Part shown: in pieces, positions 1 to 8,600 of the stretch
How positions within the stretch are numbered: the first letter of the stretch is position 1
Layout: each line of letters begins with the position of its first letter
Assembly (NCBI GenBank): GCA_037367405.1
Contig: JAZKJV010005543.1
Coordinates: 1 to 64,000 of the forward strand
Source of the DNA: Ottelia alismoides
Taxonomy: Eukaryota; Streptophyta; Magnoliopsida; Alismatales; Hydrocharitaceae
Length of the DNA: 64,000 bases
Direction: 5' to 3'
Translations under genes and position numbers: made by a program
The notes under the pieces: model-generated
The model's input: only the letters and a program-made list of their open reading frames with translations
Told to the model about the DNA's origin: nothing
Database searches by the model: none

Positions 1-952
1 TAAAGCGCTTACTCCTACCCCCGATTTATCGGGCAGGGGAGGGACAAGCCAAGACCGGACCCTTTGGCTTGGAGGTCGGTGACCGGTTTAGACGGTTCTT
101 CGCTAGAAGTTGCTCGTCTAGGACTCGGCTTTCACCGTTGCATCATATAGCTTAGTTTAATTTCTGTCTTTATTTTATGCGCGGATCATTTTGCATGTAG
201 AGAGCTGGAGGCAGGTACGCATTTCTGACTTTGCATGCATCATTGATTTCTCGTGCATCGGCTTTTTCGACTTCTCCCCCCTGTTTTTGACTTAATAATC
301 AGGAGAATCGAAAAATTCGTTAGGCGATTTTGTGTGATTTGAAAAATACCTAAAAAAGTGTAACCATAAAATTGGGACTGCTAAGACTATTGACCTTAAA
401 ACTCGCTCACCCTAAAAATTCTGTCTTGGGGAGAGCAACCCCCTCATTGCTTGGTTTGTATGCACGAGAGAGTGACCCCGCACACTAGGTAGAGCCCCCC
501 GTTGCTAAACTCGACTGACTACCGACTCTTCCGTTTGCGGGACAGTCGGTTGGGGTTAGCAGCGGATATCCCAACAGGTCACGTAAGCGCTCTGATATTT
601 GTGTGTTCACCAAAAATAAAATTGACAAGATTATTTGACCGAACTTTCACGGTCTTCAGCTCGCGTTGCGTTGGTGAACCGGGGGTTTGTTTTCAGATCA
701 TAGTTTTTCCAGATCTCATCCGCCCTACTCGCCAGATCGAGATGATGGGTAGACGATCTCTTAGGCAGCCTCTGGCTGCACCGCTTTCTGGGCGTCTACC
801 TCATCATCTAGGTGGCTCGCGAGAGCTCAGACCAGCTCTCCGAGCCCGAGTACGACTCACCCTGTTCCCCCTCGATCCCCTTTCTGACCTTCCTGAGAGA
901 CATGAGCCCGAGGAGAGACTGATTCATTTGACGGCACCTGAGTTGGGCTCAT
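1..952 (+). other. Athila A untranslated leader
   Basis: This non-coding stretch precedes gag. It is homologous to the leader of Athila C: both share blocks such as GTGCATCGGCTTTT (here near 256, there near 58152), the 'aaaattgggactgctaa' block, and 'ttggtgaaccgggggtttg' just ahead of gag. Leaders of this kind carry the packaging and dimerisation signals of the genomic RNA in LTR retrotransposons, but no specific signal can be assigned here. A second reading frame opens at 742. Confidence 0.6.
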
Positions 953-1029
953 TTGGTTTTGCAGACGTCGAGATGGCCGGAGCAGGCAGTTCTGATGATC
1001 ACTCCACAGACCAGAGCATATTGTGCTAG
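742..1029 (+). pseudogene. Possible true N-terminus of Athila A Gag, in a different frame
   Basis: An open frame starts with tandem ATG codons at 742 and 745, just after the leader block that also precedes the gag ATG of Athila C. It encodes a basic start (MMGRRSLRQ) resembling the arginine-rich start of gag in Athila C (58813, MVSHTRRRRPSL). It runs to a stop at 1029 and overlaps the main gag frame (from 953) by 77 bases in another frame. Inference: the Gag N-terminus began here and a small indel between about 950 and 1029 separated it from the rest. The alternative is that gag starts at 953 and this frame is chance. Confidence 0.35.
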
Positions 1030-2191
1030 ACCAGGAGCGATCAACTCCACCCTGATCGAATCGCTTGATACAGGTCAGCAGCAGCTCCGCGATCAGGGAG
1101 CTTTCATGATGGAGATGAGGCGCGAGTTGGAGAGGCTCAGAGCAGAGAGAGACCAGCAGAGCGAGCCCGAGGAGATCCCGGACGCAGATGCACAGGCACG
1201 AGCCGCAGCAGCAGCAGCCGCGGCCGCCGCCGCAGCGGCAGCAGCCGCAGGAGGAGCCGGACCACCGAGACCGATGCGGGATTTACACAATCCCGGATCT
1301 ACACTGATGCACCACTGGGTGGTGGTTCCAGCTATCATGGGGGACTTCAAGTTCCCCCCGAACACCTTGCAGATGCTTCCTCGGTTCCACGGACTTGCTA
1401 CAGAGGAGCCCCACCTCCACCTCCAGGAGTTTCTTATGATTTGCAGTACTGTCCACGACAGACATGTGGACCAGGACACGATAAGGATGATCGCTTTCCC
1501 CTTCTCACTGGCAGACAGAGCAGCCACCTGGCTGAAGCATTTGGGGAGATTTGTATATACCTGGGAGCAGCTCCGCACCGAGTACTTGAACACGTACTAT
1601 CCACTCGGGCGGACGAACGCAGCGAGGGCCCTGATCAGCAACTTCTCCATGTTCCCCAACGAGCAGTTTCACGAGGCTTGGGAGAGGTTCAGAGAGCTCC
1701 TGGACAGATGCCCGCACCATGATATCACGAAGCCGAACCTAGTTCAGAGCTTCTTCAGCGGACTGTCACCAGAGCTACAGGGCCTGGTGAATGCTTCTTG
1801 TGGTGGGTCCTACTTCGCCAAGGACCACGACCAGGTCTGGGCCATTTTTGAGGAGATGGCAGAGAACTACATGGTCATGTCCCAGACCCGGCTCTATACC
1901 CAGAAGACCCAGCCACATCAGCCAGGACCCGTGCAGTACCAGAGGATAGCACGGGTAGATGCAGGTCCTTCCAGTTCGTCCGCAGCCACAGCAGCAGCAC
2001 AGTTAGAGTCGTCAGCTGCGGACATGGGCATCATCAGCGAGAAGTTGGACCGCATGGAGCTGATAGAGAAGAAGCAGTGCCAGAGCATAGCACAGATGGA
2101 TCAGATGGCACAGGTCTTGAGCGACCTGAAGACACAGCTCATGTGTCTCCAGGAGACACAGACGGCTTCTCAGCCCCGTCTTCAGTCGTGA
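953..2191 (+). CDS. gag: Athila A Gag (capsid), cut short by an in-frame TGA
   Basis: This is the structural capsid protein that packages retrotransposon RNA, 412 residues to the stop. A charged helical segment (about residues 40-80) is followed by a run of about 17 alanines (residues 83-99). Next comes a retrotransposon gag core (about 135-310) with the family wording MLPRFHGLATEEPHLHLQEF, AFPFSLADRAATWLKHL and EAWERFRELLDRCPHH. No CCHC zinc knuckle is visible. The stop (TGA, 2189-2191) is followed by open codons in the same frame up to the solo LTR at 2248, and the same frame resumes at 5714 inside the pol open frame. Gag and Pol were therefore probably one continuous polyprotein. The TGA could be a CGA-to-TGA transition or a readthrough stop. 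The start at 953 is the first ATG of this frame and may not be authentic. Confidence 0.8.
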   Translation: MVLQTSRWPEQAVLMITPQTRAYCARPGAINSTLIESLDTGQQQLRDQGAFMMEMRRELERLRAERDQQSEPEEIPDADAQARAAAAAAAAAAAAAAAAGGAGPPRPMRDLHNPGSTLMHHWVVVPAIMGDFKFPPNTLQMLPRFHGLATEEPHLHLQEFLMICSTVHDRHVDQDTIRMIAFPFSLADRAATWLKHLGRFVYTWEQLRTEYLNTYYPLGRTNAARALISNFSMFPNEQFHEAWERFRELLDRCPHHDITKPNLVQSFFSGLSPELQGLVNASCGGSYFAKDHDQVWAIFEEMAENYMVMSQTRLYTQKTQPHQPGPVQYQRIARVDAGPSSSSAATAAAQLESSAADMGIISEKLDRMELIEKKQCQSIAQMDQMAQVLSDLKTQLMCLQETQTASQPRLQS

Positions 2192-2242
2192 GGCGACGCC
2201 GGCAGCAGCAGCAGCTCGTCCCAGCGCTCCAGCACCCCAGTG

Positions 2243-2247
2243 CAGCC
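2243..2247. repeat. Target-site duplication CAGCC, left copy
   Basis: The five bases directly before the TG of the solo LTR are repeated at 5709-5713 directly after its CA. The repeat marks the insertion as a genuine integration and fixes both LTR ends. Confidence 0.9.
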
Positions 2248-2904
2248 TGATGAATCTGTGATTCATCACATCAAAAGTCAAAAATAGAGCCTTGTTCCCG
2301 AGAAAATAGAGGCATATTTCCCTTTATCTTGCATAAATAGCATTCATGCATGCATCCATAATTCATGCATTTTAGGAGCTCATCTGCATTTAAATAAGAA
2401 GCCACAAATCCCCTGTAAAATACCTTTTCATCAAATAAACTTCTCTCTATAATATATGTATGTACTCCTCAATAATATAGGGAAGAAGGCCACAAATCAC
2501 CCTTGTACAGTAAAACCCCCATAAAGCCCGCATACAAACTCCTACTTAGGTCCACTCACTATTAGAATACTACATATCAAAAGACCTTCAAAATGAGACT
2601 AATTTCATTGAAATTGGAGCTTGTATGAGGAACTTGGGTTTTTGGGGCATTTTGTATACTACATATGTATATTTATGTAACTTTGTATTTATGTACCATA
2701 TTTGACCTCATCTCCATCTTTGGCCAACATGAAACTTGTAGATCTCACCAAGATCTACAACTTTCATGTTTTGAGTTTTTCCAAATTCGGCCTCCTCCTC
2801 TTTCTACACGTGTTTTTCCCTTCGACCACTCACAGCAGGCCACGTGGCGCCCTCTGATTGCGCCACGCGGCCCGCTGTCTTTAGCCGATCCGCCCGCGCT
2901 CTCC

Positions 2905-4343
2905 ACCGTTGGATCAAGCTCCAGATCCAACGGTCCCTCTGTGACCACGTACGCGCACCCCCTCAACCGTCTGATCATCCCCCACTCTTCATCTCCACCA
3001 TCCATCAGCGCCTCGCCCACAGAGCGCCACGCGTCACCTCTTGAGCCCTTCATCTGCATCCTCAGCTCTTCCATCTGAGCCGTTAGCCCTCCAATCATCT
3101 CAACCGACCGTTCAAACACCTTGACCTGATCAGGGCCGCTCGCTCGCGCCTTGCCTAGCTCACGCCACGTGTCACCACTCACACCCGCAGATCTTCTCGC
3201 CCAGATCTAATCTCACCCGCCACTTCGCGCCTCCATCTGGCCGTTGGATCACAAGATCCAACGGCCAGGACCTCGTCCCCTACCTCGGGCAGCCCCTCTC
3301 TCCCACGATCTCCGCCTTGCGGGAGGGGCCGCCCCTTTCTATTTTCGGCCGCACTCCAGCCACCCTCGCCGGCCACTGTCTCTCCCACGATCTTCCCCAC
3401 TCTTCCCTCTCCCTCGCCAACACCCTCGAACACCACCATCTCCGCCACACTCGCTCCACCACCTCCATGAAACTCGCCACTCACCCAGCTCTGCCGCCAC
3501 CTTCGACCTATAAATACACCCTCTCCGGCCACATTCAAGCCCATCCGCCACTCCAGGAGAGAACCCCGAGCTCCAAGCTTCCTCTTGGTGACAGCAAGCG
3601 GCCGAATTGTTGAGCGACGAAGGACCTTCTTCTCCGGCGAGATCCACGGTGCACCGCCGTGCCGCAGCCGCCCTCCGCGTAGCTGCACGAGCTCGAGGCT
3701 TACCGACCTCTGGAGCGACGACCCCTGGAGCTCAAAACCGAGCCCCAAACCCCAGGTAACCTCCTTCATCCCCTCTCCGATCATCCTCTTCTTTTCATCC
3801 GATCTTCTCCGATTTTATTCGCCTTCCACGGACATCTCCACACCTCCTCGACATCCCGACGAGCTCCGCGACGGTGCTAGCATCCTCGCGGGCCGCTCCA
3901 CTTCGCCATTCACCGCACTTCGACCACCGTCGACTAGCAGCTCCGCCGCTTGACCGGAGCCACCTCGCCCGATCACCTCAAGCACCCGCAGGCCTCTCCG
4001 ATCACTCCATTCAACTCCCACGATCACCAGCACGCTTCGGCTATCCAGCTAACACTTGCAGGTACTCTTTGGACCATTGGCCGGAGCTTCATCGGAGCCT
4101 TCCTCGAGCTTCATCGACCAGGAGCGCCAGCCCTCCTCCAGCCATTCCGAGCCCACCGGAAGCTTCGCAGGCGTCCTCCGCTGCTTCCGAGCTAGCTGGG
4201 AGCTGACGGAGCTCACTGACGGAGCTCAGCGAGGGAGGCGGAGCTCAGCACCTGTCGCCGGAGCACAGCCCCCTCCTCCGCAGGCGGAGGAGGCCCGTTC
4301 GAGGAGAAGGAGCAGCAGCCGTTCGATCTTCAGATCGAACGGC
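2905..4343. repeat. Three perfect hairpins built on CCGTT(G/C)GATC in the solo LTR
   Basis: Three perfect inverted repeats share a common core. ACCGTTGGATC pairs 2905-2915 with 2924-2934 (11 bp). TGGCCGTTGGATC pairs 3238-3250 with 3255-3267 (13 bp, 4-base loop). GCCGTTCGATC pairs 4318-4328 with 4333-4343 (11 bp). Two lie upstream and one downstream of the TATA box at 3508. Single copies of the same core occur in other LTRs of the window (near 15287, 60348 and 60465). The function is unknown; a protein-binding palindrome is one possibility. Confidence 0.7.
3508..3516 (+). promoter_or_regulatory. TATA box of the solo LTR
   Basis: CTATAAATA lies in a GC-rich setting about 1.26 kb into the LTR, where plant LTR promoters carry their TATA box. 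Transcription would start around 3540 and read towards pol. The next in-frame ATG of the pol frame, at 5661, is itself LTR sequence. Confidence 0.55.
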
Positions 4344-5660
4344 CCTCGTCCCGCCACGCGTCTCTTCACCGCCATCGTCCTCGACCGTCGATCTCGCCGC
4401 GGATCAGACGCTCCACCCGCTGCCACGCGTCATCACCGACCACCTTCGGATCCACCTTGATCCAAGGGCCCTCAGGCGGCCACGTCGCCCGCTCCGAGCC
4501 TCGGCCTCCAAGCCTAGGCTCGGGCCACCCGAAGCTGATCCGAGGCTAAACCGAGCCTCCGACGTCTCCGAGCCTAGGCCGCCCCACGTGAGGAGCACGT
4601 GCGGCCTGGGTAAATTGCACCGACACCCCTGGAGGTTCCCAAAATTGCAGAAAGGTCCCTGTGAAGCAGACATCACGTGAGGCGCGCGTGATTCGTGGAG
4701 AATTTGCACTCAAGTCCTGCATAGTCTTGGTAATTGCACTTTAGTCCCTGTCAGCATGTTTATTTCTTGAACATTTATTTTCCAGTATTGCATTTAGACC
4801 CCTATGTTTGCACGTGTCCATAGCTTGCATTGTTGATCATTTTTGAATTTTAAAAGTTGCATCTTGTTGAGAATTTTGTCCTCTACCTGGTAGCATACTT
4901 GTTGTATTTTTGTTGGTTTTCTTGATTTATTAATGAATTAATTGGTTGATTTGAGTCATATTTTGCCCAGAGATGCCATTTGATTTTTAGTAAATTATCT
5001 GTGCCTTCAAAAATCACCAAAAAAATCACAGTAGCTTAAGGACATTGTTTTTAACATCCCATAAAAATTTCACATCATTTGCACGCATAACGAGGCCTGA
5101 ATAAATAGTTTAGTGATTTCCTTTGATTAATTTTAATTAATTCATTTCACAACATTTTTTAGTTCTGTCAATTTTCCTAGGTTCCTGATCATTAGACCTT
5201 CCTAGGATAATTTTAGTTCTGAGAAATATTGTGTTTTGATATTTATTAAAAATTAAACATTGAAAATCACACTGTTTGTTTAGTTAATTCATAGAATATT
5301 CATTTTGAGTCGAAAAATTCCAAAAAAATTAGTGTAGGTCATTTTCATCATAAGCAACCTTCTGGCCAATTTTCATAATTTTTGGACTGAATTTGATATA
5401 TCAATTAAATCTAACTTGAAATTGGCTAAGGATTGTCTGCATTGTCTACATAGTAATTAAAAAGACCAAAAAAAAAAAAATCGTTCCCCGAATCTCGAGC
5501 ACTTGTGAATTGATGTAATCAACCTAAGGAGACAGATGCCTCCCTGAGATCGACCTTGGACTTCACCAAGTAAAAAAAAAACTACATCACTTAACATTAA
5601 TAGCTAAGTGATTTTTGATTAATCCCTCGTATCCGACTGCAACGAATATCATTAATTGAT

Positions 5661-8600
5661 TTGGACATTAATTTGACCGGATTAACTAAGGGTGCGGGAA
5701 GCTTATCACAGCCTAGACAGGTTCACCTTGTACAGGCGGAGCCGTACCAGCAGCCGCAGCCCACCTACCAGTCTCCACCATCTCCAGAGATGCAGATGGT
5801 GGTTTACCAGCCGGACCAGCCTCTGGCAGTACTCCCGCCAGCCCCCTTGGATGCAGAGCCGTTGATGGATGTCAACGGGATCTGGTACGACCGTCCCCAG
5901 CCTGGGATCCGACGAGACCATCCCGGATTCAGGTGGGGGAGTGGTGGTGCCCAGCCCCAGCAGCAGCCGTCAGGTCAGGGAGGGCAGTACTCCCAGCAGA
6001 GAGACCATCACCAGCCGCAACAGCAGCCCCCAGCGTATCAGCAGCAGTCAGCCTACGGTCCTCGTCCCTATCAGCAGCAGGGACAGCCTTGGAGACGTGA
6101 GCAGCAGGCTCACCAGGGATACCAGCACCAGCAGCAGCCTCCATCCTACCCCTCTCACCCACAGCAGTTTCAGCAGCCTCACCCACAGAGAGGCCACCCG
6201 TCGGGCTCCCACGAGAGCCCCGCTTTGGATGACATCGCCCGCCTCCTCACGGACCAGCAGGCTACATTCCGACGGGAGATGGACGAGTTCCGCCAGGAGA
6301 TGCGGGACCTGGTGAGAGGGAAGGCCGCCATACCAGCCCAGATAGAGCCCAATCCGAACAGCCTCAAGAGGAAGTCTGAGCAGGTAGTACCTACTGAGTC
6401 AGCCACTCCTAGTGACCCATTTGATGATACATCTTCGGATTTATTTGATGCTGATTTTGTCACACTTAGGAGCGGTAGGACCCCAGCAGGCGGCGGCGCC
6501 TCATCTGAGCACCATCCCGAGGCGCCACAGGAGGAGGAGGAGAGCGGTACTGAGACCGCTCCAGATGATGACGGTGGTACTGAGGCCACCAAGGATGCTG
6601 ATCCCACCGGCGGTACTGAGGCCGCCACTTCACCAGAGCTAGGAGGTGGTACTGATTCCACCCATGCAGCCGAGCCAGCCCGCGGTACTGATGCCGCGCG
6701 ACGTCTTCCTTCAGCAGCAGCAGAGCAGCCAGCCCGTGGTGGTACTGAGGCCACCGGTGTTTGTAGAGAGAGATCTGATGTTTTTCCTCGTGTCCATGTA
6801 TCTCAGAATTCTGCTATGAATAAAGGAAAAGGTTTACTTTCTTCTGGTCCCACTGTGGTGCATGATGTATGTGTGGATCCGGTCCTTGAACCGTCTAGAC
6901 CTTTTCCTAGTCCTTCATCTGTGAAGGACCCAGTGATCCCCTTCCCTAGAGCCCTTCAGATGGGGAAGGGGAAGAAAAATGATCCAAAAAAGAGAGAGCT
7001 TGAGGAGTTCAGCCAGAGCATGATAGATCGGTTTCACATTCAGCTGACCCTCCAGGAGGCTTTGCAGCACATCCCCCTTCTCCAGAGATATTTGAGAGAG
7101 AGGACTACAGTCAGGAGGAGGAGGAGGAACCACACTTCAGAGATCCATGTGCTGACCAAAGCCACGTGCTTTGCGATCCAGAACCGACTGCCAGCCAAGA
7201 GGCCAGATGCAGGGGCCCCGTATGTCAGATGCCAGATTAGTGAGCAGTGGTTCGACCGTACTCTTCTAGATAGCGGATCGTCGATCAACCATCTTCCGGC
7301 AGCCCTTCTCGACCGATTCGAGTTGGGCACTCTTCGACAGAGCAGGACAGTCCTTCAGTTCGCTGATCGATCTGTCAAGAGGCCGAAGGGGTTATTACGA
7401 GACGTTATCATCACGATTCAGGGTCTGCAATTCCCCGTGGACTTCGTAGTGTTGGACATGGAGATCCCTGAGTCAGTGACCGATACCCCCATCATCCTTG
7501 GTCGTTTGTTCTTGGCCACAGCCAAGGCGGTGACTGATCATGATAGTGGGAAGGTGTACTTTCGCGTCCAGGGCGAGAGTATACAAATAGAGACGGTCGA
7601 GGACTATAGAGCCAGATTCAGATCCCGCTCAGATGCGAGTACCGATTCAGAGCAGCTGACAGACGCAGAGCCAGACATCCACCAGGACTGTGATTTTGTG
7701 ATCACAGATGATGAGGAAGCTTGGGCAGACCTTGAGACACAGACCACCCTCTCACTTTCAGACACAGCTGATGCAGAGATGACAACAGAGGAGAGTCTGG
7801 AGAGCACAGACCTGGTTCAGGATACCATTGCGGCAGCAGAGCCGGTCCTTGATTGCAGCACGATGATTTGTGATGGTGGTGCTGATGCCACCTTGTTTTC
7901 TGGTGGTGCTGATGCCACCTTGTTTTCCGGTGGTGCTGATGCCACCGTTTCTGATGCAGATCCCTCGGATTCAGAGTCTGATTGGGCCGATTGTTATGAT
8001 CAGATGCCAGACCTGAGTTCAGCTGAGCCTAGGGATGAGGAGGAGGCAGATGCAGAGCAGAGCAGAGACAGCACAGTTGAGCAGCTTTCTCCCGATCCAG
8101 TTTGCGAGAGTACACTTTCACTTTCCCAGGCAGATTTGGCCGACCTTGCAGCGTTCACTCAGTTTCTTCCACAGCCAGATTTGCCGGCACCCAGCATTCC
8201 AGAGCTGAAGCCGCTCCCTACTTCGCTGAAGTATCGATTCCTTGCAGGCGATCCAGAGATGTACCCAGTCATCATCTCCGCCGAGTTGACTGGAGAGCAG
8301 GAATCCCGTTTGATGGGGGTTCTTGAAAAGAACCGCAAGGCGATCGGATGGAGCGTAGCAGATCTCCATGGGATTAGTCCATCAGTGTGCTCCCACCACA
8401 TCTATCTCGAGGATGGGGCGAAGCCGTCGCGTGAGTTCCAGCGGCGTCTGAACCCCAACCTGAGAGAGGTTGTCATGAAGGAAATATCGAAGTGGTGGGG
8501 TGCAGGTTTTATTTATCCCATTTCCGACTCCAAGTGGGTCAGCCCCTTGCATGTGGTGCCCAAGAAGACGGGCATCACGACTGTGATCAGTGAGTCGGGA

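Larger units (their letters stand above)
2248..5708 (+). mobile_element. Solo LTR of an Athila-type element inserted in gag-pol of A
   Basis: The segment starts TGATGAAT, ends CA, and is flanked by perfect 5-bp direct repeats CAGCC (2243-2247 and 5709-5713), the size expected for LTR-retrotransposon integration. It is 3461 bp and has no internal coding region. It shows LTR architecture: an AT-rich U3 start, a GC-rich promoter region with a TATA box near 3508, alternating 'ctggaggttccc / ttgcac' blocks, and an AT-rich U5 tail. Its terminal motif, 'ctccctgagatcgaccttgg' then 'accaagtaaa', recurs in other Athila LTRs of the window. The simplest origin is a full element inserted here that recombined between its LTRs. 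Joining the flanks restores one open frame across the site. Confidence 0.92.

Noticed and set aside
1093..1593. - strand frame with polyalanine opposite gag
   Set aside because: Shadow of the gag coding strand; GCN triplets read as Ala on one strand and Gly, Ser, Cys or Arg-type codons elsewhere create apparent frames.
3179..3784. 201-codon open frame on the - strand in the solo LTR, and other frames at 2665-4709
   Set aside because: It lies in GC-rich LTR sequence where long chance frames are expected; several overlapping frames in all phases and no recognisable protein.
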